Assembly: GCA_900544445.1 (NCBI GenBank)
Contig: UQVK01000028.1
Span: 1-36,148 of the forward strand
From: an uncultured Lachnospiraceae bacterium
GTDB lineage: Bacteria > Bacillota > Clostridia > Lachnospirales > Lachnospiraceae
Reading direction: 5' to 3'
Length of the DNA stretch: 36,148 nt
Part shown: positions 6,556 to 15,214 of the stretch, piece after piece
Numbering within the stretch: position 1 is the first letter of the stretch
Layout of the letters: every line of letters starts with the position of its first letter
Notes under the pieces: model-generated
The model's input: the letters and a program-made list of their open reading frames with translations, nothing else
What the model was told of the DNA's origin: nothing
Databases searched by the model: none
Translations under genes and position numbers: made by a program

Positions 6556-8282
6556 ACCGGTTCAATTTCAATATTCCTGCAGCCTTCCCCAATCAGAACA
6601 CCGTCCGTACCCAGCTTTCCATGCGCAGGCAGAGCCGGATTTTCCAGAAAATGGTTCTTGCGGAAGATCAGATTTTCCACATTGGCCGCATATAAGAACC
6701 TTTCCTCGTGCATCTCAAAGGTATTATCCTCAATGATGATATTTCTGTGATACACTGCATCCCGGTCTTCGATATGCGGGCTGACTGAAATGGCAGCCCC
6801 GCCGGCATAAGCCGCATTCTTAAAATTGTTTTTGCTCACAATGACATTCCCGGCCGGCCCGCTTTCAAACCAGTCCGTGCAGTCGCCCGTAAAATGAAGA
6901 GCACTGTTCATATTATAAAAAGTATTATCTGTGATCACCGTTTTCTTCCAGGTGGCCGGGAGAAATCCTCTGGGGCGGTTTGCGCCGCAGATACAGTTAT
7001 GGATATACAGTTCCGGCATTTTGGAAAAATTCTCTACCGCATATCTTTCCGGTTCTTTCTCCAGAGCATGCCCTTCCAGGATATGCTCCCGGAGCGTTGG
7101 CAGCTCTTCTTCCAGCTCCAGCCGGAGATAATCCGGAGAGAGCAGTTCCGCGCTCTTTACGATGAGCGCAGCTACATTGGACATATCTTGGCTGTCAATC
7201 AGATGAACCCGGTCTCCCGGATCAAAGAGATTTACCCCTTTCTGCTGCGGATGTCCGAATGTAAGAAGCAGGGTATGTTCATTGATGATGGAAACGCATT
7301 TCAGATAATTTCCGTGAATGTTCCCTGCATCATCCAGCATATTCACGAAGGTACAGCCCTCATACCGGACAAACCCACAACAGTTCACAAAGTGAGTGGC
7401 GTCCGCGTTTACGGACAGAAATCTTCCGGAGCCTTTGCGGGGCTGTGTATTGAAGTGATACAACGTGATATTTTCACAGAGCTGACAGATCACCCCCATG
7501 GAAGCCGCCGCATATACTGTAATGTCCCGAAGCATGATGTCTTTTGTTCTGTTGCAGAAAATCCCGGGATTTTTCCGATCAGAAAAGGTACATACCCATT
7601 CATTTCCCACCTGATGCAGATGGCCGAATTCCCCTTCCAGGCATATCCGGTTTTCCGCGGTCTGTCTGGCGGTAAGATAACGGTACATGTGGCTCAGGAA
7701 AGAAGAATCGTGCTCTTTTCGCAGGCAGGCAAAATAGGGCGGGATAAAAGCGGACGGCATCCCTGTTTCCTGATCAAATTCACAGCACAGCACCCGGTCT
7801 CTTGCCACGCTCCATCCGTCCTCTTCACTGAAAAAAACAAATTTTCCGTCTTTTATTGAAACTGCGAATTCTCCAGGATCATAGCGCAATTCGATTCTTT
7901 TTTCGGAGGCTGAGGCAACCTGTGCCTGGAAGAAAAAAGGACGCGGGTAGTCCATGGTAAAATTTTTCAATTCGATATTTTCGCTGTGATCCAGCACAAA
8001 AGGGAGCACTTCCCCGTGAAAAAGAAGTTCCGCTCCCTCCCCGTCTATCGTCAGACCCTGCATACCGATCAACGGAAAGATGATGGATTTTCTGCTGTAA
8101 TCATTGTTGGAAATATAGTATTCCTTCTGAAAGGCATACCGGGGATGGAAATGAAGCTGCCCGCCGCCAAGCTTCAATATGCTTCCCGGATGTTTCCTGC
8201 AGACATAAAGCGCTTCCTGAACGGCCAGAGTGGCGTCATCTTCCTGAAACAGGTGTTGATAATCACTGAGATGAATAATCAT
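6552..8282 (-). CDS. GH110-like right-handed beta-helix glycosidase (putative alpha-1,3-galactosidase)
   Basis: The 576-residue protein has repeated beta-helix coils such as NIELKNFTMDYP, NITLYHFNTQ and NIIIEDNTFEMHEE. In the centre SVNADATHFVNC is followed by FVNMLDDAGNIHGNY, close to the MDDAxNxHG motif of GH110 alpha-1,3-galactosidases. The acidic pair Asp317-Asp318 is the probable catalytic pair. The length fits GH110. There is no signal peptide, so it would act on imported oligosaccharides. AAGGAAG precedes the start. The gene is visibly AT-richer than the GH127 genes: hand counts gave 28/60 and 27/60 G+C in lines 7021 and 7561 against 41/60 in line 10021. This suggests a separate origin. 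A different beta-helix activity remains possible. Confidence 0.7.
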   Translation of the reverse strand: MIIHLSDYQHLFQEDDATLAVQEALYVCRKHPGSILKLGGGQLHFHPRYAFQKEYYISNNDYSRKSIIFPLIGMQGLTIDGEGAELLFHGEVLPFVLDHSENIELKNFTMDYPRPFFFQAQVASASEKRIELRYDPGEFAVSIKDGKFVFFSEEDGWSVARDRVLCCEFDQETGMPSAFIPPYFACLRKEHDSSFLSHMYRYLTARQTAENRICLEGEFGHLHQVGNEWVCTFSDRKNPGIFCNRTKDIMLRDITVYAAASMGVICQLCENITLYHFNTQPRKGSGRFLSVNADATHFVNCCGFVRYEGCTFVNMLDDAGNIHGNYLKCVSIINEHTLLLTFGHPQQKGVNLFDPGDRVHLIDSQDMSNVAALIVKSAELLSPDYLRLELEEELPTLREHILEGHALEKEPERYAVENFSKMPELYIHNCICGANRPRGFLPATWKKTVITDNTFYNMNSALHFTGDCTDWFESGPAGNVIVSKNNFKNAAYAGGAAISVSPHIEDRDAVYHRNIIIEDNTFEMHEERFLYAANVENLIFRKNHFLENPALPAHGKLGTDGVLIGEGCRNIEIEPV

Positions 8283-8303
8283 GGGTATTTCTTCCTTCCC
8301 TAT

Positions 8304-9428
8304 CTAATTCTTTTCGTCTGATTCCAGGGCCTTCAGGATTCTTTCCGCAATTTTTTCCATTCCCCGGTCTCCCGGATGCGTCAGCCAGATGTCCGGAGCG
8401 GGAAATGCCCCGCCTTCCGGATCTTCGCACATCTGTCCGGCAGACGCCTGGTTTTCCGGAACGTTCAGGTCAGAAATATCGATCCTTGCGATTTCCCACC
8501 GGTTACATGCTTCCGCCAGTACGTCGCAGGTATTTTCCCGGTTGTACCAGCCATGGATCCAGAGGATCGCCGCCCCGGGCGAAAGCTCCCTGATGTACCG
8601 GATAAAAGGATCCAGTGTTTTTTCAAAATTTCTGATTTTCTTTTCCGTATTTACATTATCCGTCAGCTGGATCAGAATCAGCGTCAGATCCTTTGTAAAG
8701 CTTTCCGCTGCCGGCCTGTGCGTATAAATGTTTTCTTCCCTCCAGAACCAGTTTTCAAACGCTTCCATGCTTTCCGCATGTTCCCATCCGCTTCCCTGAA
8801 GCTTTTCAAAGGCGCAGTTGGGGTTATGCTTCCGGATTTCCTGCATGACAAGAAAGGCGTAGTCCTTTTGCGGAGAACTGGCGCACATTCCATATTGATT
8901 CAGAACCCCTAAAAGCAGGGAATTGCCCACGAACAAAATTTTCTGGGGTGTCCGTAAAATATCCCAATGAACCATCCCTTCCTTTTGCTCCGGTTTCCGC
9001 TCTTCCGTTTTCCGACTCTGACTGTGAGTCTCTTCGGACAGGGAAAACTGAGCCAGCTCCATTTCCAGCCCTGACGAAACAGCGGTTACAGCGATCTGAA
9101 AGCAGGCCGCATTCTGATAGACGGCAAGGCTGATCGGATCAAAACTGCAGCGGACTGAAAATCTCCCGTTGTCATCCGCAGTAATTTCTTCCGTCTGCAC
9201 CGTGTTTTCATTTCCCTGTCCGTCAAAGGAGCGGACAGAATATACCGCAGCTCCGTCTTTCAACCTGCCGGACATGCATAACGTCACTTTTTCCGCAAGC
9301 GACCTCCATTTGGGTGTGCGGATCCCGCCGTGTTCCCCGGCCGTTACGCTCAGACCGCTCCCCTCCATGCGGATCTGAGCATTGCCTGATATTTCAAAGT
9401 TCTTTAAGCTGATATCTGAAATTTCCAT
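8304..9428 (-). CDS. SGNH/GDSL-type hydrolase, probable carbohydrate esterase
   Basis: Predicted cytosolic esterase that may deacylate imported glycans. About residues 1-130 form a beta-rich accessory domain, followed by a charged linker rich in Glu, Lys and Gln (130-150). The catalytic domain follows: block I ILFVGNSLLLG with nucleophile Ser170, block III ILIQLTDNVN, and the C-terminal DIWLTHPGDRGMEKIA with His351 as the likely base. The Asp-to-His spacing is longer than the usual DxxH. No signal peptide is present. The start lies six bases after the GH127 stop and the next gene begins 21 bases downstream, so it is inside the operon. The acyl substrate is unknown. Confidence 0.8.
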   Translation of the reverse strand: MEISDISLKNFEISGNAQIRMEGSGLSVTAGEHGGIRTPKWRSLAEKVTLCMSGRLKDGAAVYSVRSFDGQGNENTVQTEEITADDNGRFSVRCSFDPISLAVYQNAACFQIAVTAVSSGLEMELAQFSLSEETHSQSRKTEERKPEQKEGMVHWDILRTPQKILFVGNSLLLGVLNQYGMCASSPQKDYAFLVMQEIRKHNPNCAFEKLQGSGWEHAESMEAFENWFWREENIYTHRPAAESFTKDLTLILIQLTDNVNTEKKIRNFEKTLDPFIRYIRELSPGAAILWIHGWYNRENTCDVLAEACNRWEIARIDISDLNVPENQASAGQMCEDPEGGAFPAPDIWLTHPGDRGMEKIAERILKALESDEKN

Positions 9429-9434
9429 CTGCCG

Positions 9435-11378
9435 TTATCCCTCCTCTGGAAATCGCGCATCATCACTGCATCCGGACGTTCCCGCAAAACCCGGTTCCGT
9501 CATCCAGACCGCCATCCGGGAATCCTGTCTCCAGGTCTTTCCGGCGGAGGCGTAATCGATCATCGGTATTTTCTTCCCTCCAAACGACGCCTCCAGGCGG
9601 CACTGGCAGGGAATGTCTTCCGGCGCGCCCTTCTCCAGCCTCCTGTCCCTGGCCAGCGTAAGCGGGCCGTACAGGACCGCCGTCTGCCGGGCGCTGTCTT
9701 CATCCTCCGGATTTTCCATCCCGTGGACATATCGGAGCCCCCAGTTCAGGGAAAGGCGGACGGCATCTTTCGTCTTCCACAGCCGCTTTATGACAGCAAA
9801 GCTTCCCGGCCGCACCTGATCCGGTATTTTCTCCGGCTCCTCTTCGTTGATCCGCACGCTTCCCTCCTCCACAAAGGACGGAATCCGCAGACGCAGCTCC
9901 CATTCGGTTTCCTTCTCCGCTTTCACGGACAGAAGGATCTCTCCCGGCTTTGGATAGGGGCTTTCTATCTTCAGCTCCACGGGAACGCCATGAACCTCTG
10001 TCCGGATCGTCCCGGGCAGGCAGAGGTCGATCTCCACGCCTTCCTCGGTATCCCTCGCCGCCATCAGCGTCGCCAGCGCGCAGCCTGCCGCCCCGATGGC
10101 GATGCAGCAGCCGCAGTACGCGGTATTTTCCTCCATGCTCTTAAAGCCGCCCACCGCGCGTCCCCGTATCCCGGACATCAGAGGACTGTAGCTGTCGAAC
10201 ATCTGGCCCTGTCCGCCGTTGTTTCCGGCCTGCCCATCGTTGTTTCCGGCCGGACCGCCGGCGGCCGGTCTGCCGGCTGCCAGGGCCGCTTCCTGTCCAA
10301 CAGGCCGTCCGGTCGCCCGGTCATAAACCTCCCGGTAATACGGCTCGTCGAACACGGCCTCCGGCCCGCAGGCAGCGTTTTCCGTATTCACCGCCCCGTA
10401 AAGGGCGTTGAAGGCGGACCGTTCCGCTTCTTCCAGATATTTCATCTCCCCGGTCAGGCGGTATACCCGCTCCATCAGCTTCATCCAGGTCACCGTGACG
10501 CAGGTTTCCAGCATCAGGTCGTCGTATTTCGTCCCGCTCTGCATCAGCGCGGAATGGTTGAACAGCTCATGCTGACAGCCGGAGCCTCCCACAACGGTGG
10601 CCTCCGTCTCCAGCAGGCGGTCCGCAAAGCGCACCACCGCCTGTCTCCATTTTTCGCTTTTTCTGACCTCCGCGTAGAAAAGCAGGCCCTCAAAGCAGGA
10701 CATCAGCTCGTAGGCCTTCGTCACCGGATACTCATACGGGCTGAGCTGATCCTCATACGCGGCCTCAAAAATGTGGAAGCCCTCCGCCCCGCCGTTTTCC
10801 ACGATGTAGCCGGCAAAATCCAGATACCGTTTCTCCGGTTTCAAAAGATACAGCCGTACCACCGGCTCCAGGATGGAACTGGAGTTGATCCCGAGCCAGT
10901 TGTCCGAGGCCCGCGTGATGGAAAGCTTCCCCTGCTCCTTTCCGATATGGCGGATGATATGATCCAGATGCCGCCCCGCCGCCTCCAGAACCTGATGCCG
11001 GAACGCTTCGTCCCGGCAGATCTCATAAAAATGGATCAGACCGAGAAGCACATATTTCCGGCACCAGAGGTCCCAGCCGTGAAATTCCTCCTTCCGGCTG
11101 TAGGTGGAGATCCGGCCGTCCTCCTCCTGGCAGGACAGCAGATCCCTCACCGTTTCCGTTAAAATATCATACAGCTCTTCGTCCCGGGTATACTGCCAGG
11201 TCATGCAGGCTCCCCGCATGAGCTTCCCCCAGTATTCTCCCCTCCAGCCGTGATCCGCATCATCCGGCGTCTTCGCAAACTGTCCGGACACCAGTTTCCA
11301 CAGGCTGCGGTCCTTCAACTGCTTCTTTTCCACCAGACGAAGCATATCGTCCACAATTCCCTGATACTCTGCTCTCAT
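9435..11378 (-). CDS. GH127-family (DUF1680) protein, putative beta-L-arabinofuranosidase
   Basis: The 647-residue protein follows the GH127 plan: an (alpha/alpha)6 barrel then beta-sandwich domains. The zinc-cysteine active site is visible as ETC (Glu291, Cys293) and YCGCC (Cys424, Cys425). By homology to the Bifidobacterium enzyme HypBA1 one of these cysteines is the nucleophile; Glu271 may be the acid/base. The start at 11376-11378 has GGAGG just upstream; the longer frame from 11390 would begin on that ribosome site. An unusual Ala/Gly/Asn/Gln-rich insert (about 355-392, with GNNDGQ and GNNGGQ) precedes the catalytic cysteines. No signal peptide. It is more diverged from the characterised enzymes than its upstream paralogue, so its substrate is less certain. 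Confidence 0.83.
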   Translation of the reverse strand: MRAEYQGIVDDMLRLVEKKQLKDRSLWKLVSGQFAKTPDDADHGWRGEYWGKLMRGACMTWQYTRDEELYDILTETVRDLLSCQEEDGRISTYSRKEEFHGWDLWCRKYVLLGLIHFYEICRDEAFRHQVLEAAGRHLDHIIRHIGKEQGKLSITRASDNWLGINSSSILEPVVRLYLLKPEKRYLDFAGYIVENGGAEGFHIFEAAYEDQLSPYEYPVTKAYELMSCFEGLLFYAEVRKSEKWRQAVVRFADRLLETEATVVGGSGCQHELFNHSALMQSGTKYDDLMLETCVTVTWMKLMERVYRLTGEMKYLEEAERSAFNALYGAVNTENAACGPEAVFDEPYYREVYDRATGRPVGQEAALAAGRPAAGGPAGNNDGQAGNNGGQGQMFDSYSPLMSGIRGRAVGGFKSMEENTAYCGCCIAIGAAGCALATLMAARDTEEGVEIDLCLPGTIRTEVHGVPVELKIESPYPKPGEILLSVKAEKETEWELRLRIPSFVEEGSVRINEEEPEKIPDQVRPGSFAVIKRLWKTKDAVRLSLNWGLRYVHGMENPEDEDSARQTAVLYGPLTLARDRRLEKGAPEDIPCQCRLEASFGGKKIPMIDYASAGKTWRQDSRMAVWMTEPGFAGTSGCSDDARFPEEG

Positions 11379-11380
11379 TT

Positions 11381-11533
11381 TTTCCTCCATGCCGAAGCGT
11401 TTTACGCTGAGGCACGCGCGCCGAACCTCCAGTTCGGCGCTGCGATAACGGGATTTGCGACGCTTCGGCGCAAATCCTGATTGAAAAATGCGCTATCGAG
11501 CGCATTTTTCAATCTTCCCTCCATGCCGAAGCG
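11381..11533. mobile_element. Hairpin-rich insert with 19-bp direct repeats (MITE-like candidate)
   Basis: Two near-identical 19-mers, 11381-11399 and 11515-11533 (18 of 19 bases equal), lie 134 bases apart. Between them are three perfect hairpins: 9-bp stems at 11418-11440 and 11451-11477, and a 16-bp stem at 11479-11514 with loop ATCG. The loop of the second hairpin (ACGCTTCGG) can pair with the direct-repeat edge CCGAAGCGT. Removing one repeat plus the insert would leave an ordinary spacer of about 30 bases with an intact ribosome site for the downstream GH127 gene. The arrangement suggests a small non-autonomous insertion; no transposase is present. Confidence 0.55.
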
Positions 11534-11540
11534 CCGCGCT

Positions 11541-13331
11541 TCACAGTGCGTTCATCCAGACCCGCATATCCGTTTCTCCCCGGTTCGCGAATCCATAGTA
11601 GGGGATCAGCGTGATTTCCGTTTCCTCCATCCGCCGCTCCCATTTTTCATAGAGTCCCGATCCCGTCCTTCGGACCCATCCCTTCGTTTTCAGAATGGGA
11701 AGGCCGAAATATTCGCTGTCCTCTTCCTCCGGCGCCGCCCCGGTATCCAGCCAGAGCTTGTGCAGGCTCTCTTCCTGATCCAGTCCTTCCGCGCAGTAAA
11801 CCACAGGCCCTCTCATGACAGCGGCCTTTCCGGCGTCCTCCCAGACATTTTCATTTGCCATCCGGTATTCCGGGGTCATATCAAATTCCACCGTGAACGC
11901 TTCCGCCTTCACACAGGCGTAGCCGTCCTCCATCGTCCATTCCCTGTCGATGGAAAAATGTCTGCACCAGCCGGGGATCCGGATCCGGACACACTCCGTT
12001 CCCGCGGCGGATACCTCCACCCTGCCGGAAACCGGATAGTCCGTCTTCACCCTTACCGTCATGCCGCCGCAGGACAATTCGCTGTCCGCGAACTGATGAA
12101 TGCAGACGGTCCGCCCCTCTACGCTGTACAGAAGCCTTTCCAGAGAAGCGAGGGTCCTGTTCAGATTCGGCGGGCAGCAGGAGCAGGTAAAGACCTCCTG
12201 TCTCTGCGTGATGGGCAGCCGGACCTTACCCAGCAGCTTCACCATCCCTTCGTCATACTCCAGCCTTTTCGCCAGCGTGATCTCCAGCGGATTTTCATAG
12301 AAAAAGGCCTTTCCGTTCAGGGAGATCCCGGAGAGCATTCCGTTATAAAGCTCCCGCTCGATGATATCCGCATACACCGAAGAATGCTCCAGCCGAAGCA
12401 TCCGCTCACAGAACAGGATCATGGCGATGGAAGCGCAGGTTTCCGCATAGGCCGTTTCATTGGGCAGATCATAATTTTCCGTAAAGCATTCGCCCGTATA
12501 GGTGGAGCCGACGCCTCCCGTCAGATACATTTTATGCCGCGTAATGTCAAGAAACAGGCCCCTGCAGGCCTCATGAAGCGCTTCATCCTCCGTTTCCCGT
12601 GCGGCGTCTGCCATCGCCGTATAGAGATAGAGCGCACGGACGCAATGCCCCTGCGCGGTCTTCTGACTGCGCACGGGAAGGTGGTTCTGCCTCTGTCTGT
12701 CAAAGGGCGGCACGGTCCCTCTGGTGTTCAGAAAATACAGGCCAAGCTCCAGATATCTGCGTTCTCCCGTCATCCGGTACAGACGGATGAGCGCGAGCTC
12801 GATCTCCTCATGGCCGGGCACGGAAAAGGCGGCCGATTTCTGTACATAGAAAATCTCATAAATATAGTCCGCATATCTGCACATGGCGTTTAAAAATCTC
12901 GTTTCCCCGCAGCACTCCCGGTATGCGGCGGCCGCTTCCATGAGATGTCCCGCGCAGTACAGCTCATGGGCGTCCTGGTCCGTGAAGCGCCTCCCGGGCT
13001 CCACTGTCATAAAATGAGTATTAAAATAGCCGCACGGCTCCTGGTTCTCCTCGATCCGGTCGATCAGCCATTCCAGCCGTTCTCTGATCCAGGGGATCTC
13101 CTCCTTGCCCAGAAGATATGCTGCCGCCTCCATCCATTTCGCCACATCGGAGTCCCAGTACACATCCGGTTTATGCCTCATCCCTTCCTTCCAGTCACAG
13201 CGGAAGGCTCCGATCCTTCCTGTATCCGCGAACCGGTCCCAGACAGCGCGCATGGTGATCTCCCGGTTTTTGTCGCTCTGCTGTTTCCAGAAGCCTTCGC
13301 GCAGTCTGACTTTCCTGATCCATTCCTCCAT
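11541..13331 (-). CDS. GH127 beta-L-arabinofuranosidase
   Basis: Exo-acting enzyme releasing terminal beta-L-arabinofuranose, predicted cytosolic. The 596-residue protein matches the HypBA1 layout closely: DWKEGMRHKPDVYWDSDVAKW near residues 46-66, acid/base Glu281 in TGECFTENYDLPN, then ETC (Glu297, Cys299) and CSCCPPN with Cys385 and Cys386. These form the zinc site and cysteine nucleophile known for GH127. The start at 13329-13331 has AAGGAG six bases upstream; the longer frame adds 21 residues with no better site. It follows the solute-binding protein gene after a 132-base gap with two hairpins, in the same transcription unit. This is the more typical of the two GH127 paralogues. Confidence 0.9.
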   Translation of the reverse strand: MEEWIRKVRLREGFWKQQSDKNREITMRAVWDRFADTGRIGAFRCDWKEGMRHKPDVYWDSDVAKWMEAAAYLLGKEEIPWIRERLEWLIDRIEENQEPCGYFNTHFMTVEPGRRFTDQDAHELYCAGHLMEAAAAYRECCGETRFLNAMCRYADYIYEIFYVQKSAAFSVPGHEEIELALIRLYRMTGERRYLELGLYFLNTRGTVPPFDRQRQNHLPVRSQKTAQGHCVRALYLYTAMADAARETEDEALHEACRGLFLDITRHKMYLTGGVGSTYTGECFTENYDLPNETAYAETCASIAMILFCERMLRLEHSSVYADIIERELYNGMLSGISLNGKAFFYENPLEITLAKRLEYDEGMVKLLGKVRLPITQRQEVFTCSCCPPNLNRTLASLERLLYSVEGRTVCIHQFADSELSCGGMTVRVKTDYPVSGRVEVSAAGTECVRIRIPGWCRHFSIDREWTMEDGYACVKAEAFTVEFDMTPEYRMANENVWEDAGKAAVMRGPVVYCAEGLDQEESLHKLWLDTGAAPEEEDSEYFGLPILKTKGWVRRTGSGLYEKWERRMEETEITLIPYYGFANRGETDMRVWMNAL

Positions 13332-13380
13332 CTGCCTCTCCTTTTTCACCTGTTTCTTCTGTTTCATCGCCCCAACCCCC

Positions 13381-13446
13381 GGAGGGCCGGCCAAAAGGCC
13401 GGCCCTCCGAAAGCTTCCGCATGCTCCGATGCCGCACGGGCGGCAT
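13381..13446 (-). promoter_or_regulatory. Two intercistronic hairpins after the solute-binding protein gene
   Basis: A perfect 12-bp stem with a 4-base loop (13381-13392 with 13397-13408) and a 7-bp stem (13429-13435 with 13440-13446) lie between the binding-protein stop and the GH127 start. Neither is followed by a clear T-tract on the minus strand. They more likely protect the upstream mRNA, or partly terminate it, so that the binding protein is made in excess. Confidence 0.6.
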
Positions 13447-13463
13447 GAAACATCTTTCTTTTT

Positions 13464-15146
13464 TTACTGGCTGTTCCATCTGTCATAGGATGCCTGATAG
13501 ACCTCCAGCACTTCGTTGATGCCCATCTGCTCCAGCGTCTCGCAGTAGGTATCCCACTCCGTCTCAATGTCCGCCACGCCGGTGATGAACTTGCCTTCCA
13601 TTTCCTTATAGTAGGTCTTGATATCCGTCAGCCGGTTATCCAGCGTGTACTGCTCATCCTCCGTAAAGGTCAGAAGGTCCACAGGGAAATACAGGTCGGA
13701 CTGATAAGGGATCACGTTATTCACAAAGCCCTGCTGTCTCGCCTTGCTGTTTCCTTCTGTTTCCGTCACCAGGCCGGCAAGAGCATCCTGACGTCCTGCG
13801 CCCTCCCAGATCAGTTCTCCATACTGATAATTGGTAAAAGCGCCGTCATACTCCTCCGGGCAGTGGAACACGTAGACGCCGGAGCCTTCCTCGCCGTAAT
13901 CCCAGTCCACGCCTTCCATGCCATAGCAGAAGGATTCTCCATACAGGCCGCTTCCCTCCACCACCTCTTCCGTGGCGTACATGATATCGAACATCCGGCA
14001 GAGCTCTTCCACATATTCGCTCTCGGCGTTCATATAGAAACCGCCGTTGGGGAAATAAACGGATTTTCCGAGGATTTCCTGAGTGGAATCATATTCCGAG
14101 GTCAGAGGAGCCATGCAGTCCAGATGGAAGGTTCTGTCCGCGAAGTCGGAAGCCTCCAGGGAATTTCCCTCTCCTCCGCCGATGAACGCCACCTTTCCGG
14201 ATTTTGCCCGGTCAAACCGGACCGTCCCGTCCATGGTCAGATATTCCTGATCGATCAGTCCCTCTTCATACAGCTGGTTCATGTAGGTCAGATAAAGCTT
14301 CATCTGCTCGGAGGTACGGTTGAAGATCACCTTTCCCGTGCCGTCATCGTCGAAGTTCATGTTGGTCAGAGGGCCGAAGGCAGCGAACAGCATGGGCCCC
14401 CAGTAGGATTCGTCGTTTGACAGATCCGGGATGAAGCTCGCTTCCCCGTTCTTTTCCTTCAGCACGGCCAGCGCGTCGTGGAATTCCTCTACCGTCGTCG
14501 GCATGCTCAGGCCCGCCGCATCCAGCACGTCCGTTCTCACATAGGGCCTTGCCGAAGCCGTGGTCGCCGAAACTTCAATGCCGGGCAGGCTGTACATTTC
14601 CCCGTTGATCTCGATGGAAGCCTTTTTCGCGATGGGGTAGTCCTCAAAGGTCTGGACAAGGTTGGGCATCAGATCCAGATAATCCAAATAGTTGACGAAC
14701 CTTCCGCCCACAACGCCATAATCGTTTACCATGCTGGAATCCAGATTATAATGGATGAAATCCGGCCAGTCGCCGCCCGCCAGATAGGTGGCCAGAGCGT
14801 CCGCGTCGATGACCTCCCATTCGATGTTGATCCCGGTCACTTCGGAAACCTTGTTCCACACCAGACGGTCGCTTCTGGTCGCGGTGTCCTTTCCAACCAC
14901 CAGACCCGTCACGGTAATGGGCTCATCCACGATCGGATAAGTGCCGGCTTCCGCCGCGGCAGCCGTTTCCGCCGAAGCCTCCTGCGAAGCGGCCGTCTCC
15001 TCCCCGGAAGAGGCCTCCGCAGCGGCTTCCTGCGTTTCCGCCGCGGCCGGAGCAGACGAAGCGGTCTCTCCTCCGGTCTGTCCGCATGCGCCAAGGGACA
15101 GAACCATGGCCGCCGTCAGGATCAATGATACCAGTTTTTTCTTCAT
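13464..15146 (-). CDS. Extracellular solute-binding lipoprotein of a sugar ABC importer (LplA/YtcQ type)
   Basis: Captures an oligosaccharide outside the cell and delivers it to the two permeases encoded just upstream. The 560-residue precursor has a lysine-rich start, a hydrophobic core and the lipobox LGAC, so it should be lipid-anchored. An Ala/Glu/Ser-rich linker (about 20-65) precedes the family 1 binding domain, with typical stretches such as TRSDRLVWNKVSEVTGI and GEMYSLPG. The large size fits the LplA/YtcQ group that binds oligosaccharides. The ATG at 15144-15146 has a GGAAAGGG site upstream. No ABC ATPase gene lies in the cluster; this transporter class normally uses a shared MsmX-type ATPase. 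Confidence 0.9.
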   Translation of the reverse strand: MKKKLVSLILTAAMVLSLGACGQTGGETASSAPAAAETQEAAAEASSGEETAASQEASAETAAAAEAGTYPIVDEPITVTGLVVGKDTATRSDRLVWNKVSEVTGINIEWEVIDADALATYLAGGDWPDFIHYNLDSSMVNDYGVVGGRFVNYLDYLDLMPNLVQTFEDYPIAKKASIEINGEMYSLPGIEVSATTASARPYVRTDVLDAAGLSMPTTVEEFHDALAVLKEKNGEASFIPDLSNDESYWGPMLFAAFGPLTNMNFDDDGTGKVIFNRTSEQMKLYLTYMNQLYEEGLIDQEYLTMDGTVRFDRAKSGKVAFIGGGEGNSLEASDFADRTFHLDCMAPLTSEYDSTQEILGKSVYFPNGGFYMNAESEYVEELCRMFDIMYATEEVVEGSGLYGESFCYGMEGVDWDYGEEGSGVYVFHCPEEYDGAFTNYQYGELIWEGAGRQDALAGLVTETEGNSKARQQGFVNNVIPYQSDLYFPVDLLTFTEDEQYTLDNRLTDIKTYYKEMEGKFITGVADIETEWDTYCETLEQMGINEVLEVYQASYDRWNSQ

Positions 15147-15214
15147 AACAACACCCTTTCCGCCGCTTTTTCGCGGCATTTTTTTGAATTAAATCCGGCT
15201 TTCTCAGGGCGAAG

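Noticed and set aside
9723..12893. Long plus-strand open frames opposite the two GH127 genes
   Set aside because: They are antisense shadows in GC-rich DNA, give compositionally odd proteins, lack ribosome sites and conflict with clear GH127 proteins.
15162..15177. GCCGC/GCGGC hairpin with T-run upstream of the solute-binding protein gene as a terminator
   Set aside because: The T-run is on the plus strand, antisense to the operon; on the coding strand it has no U-tract and the stem is only five bases.
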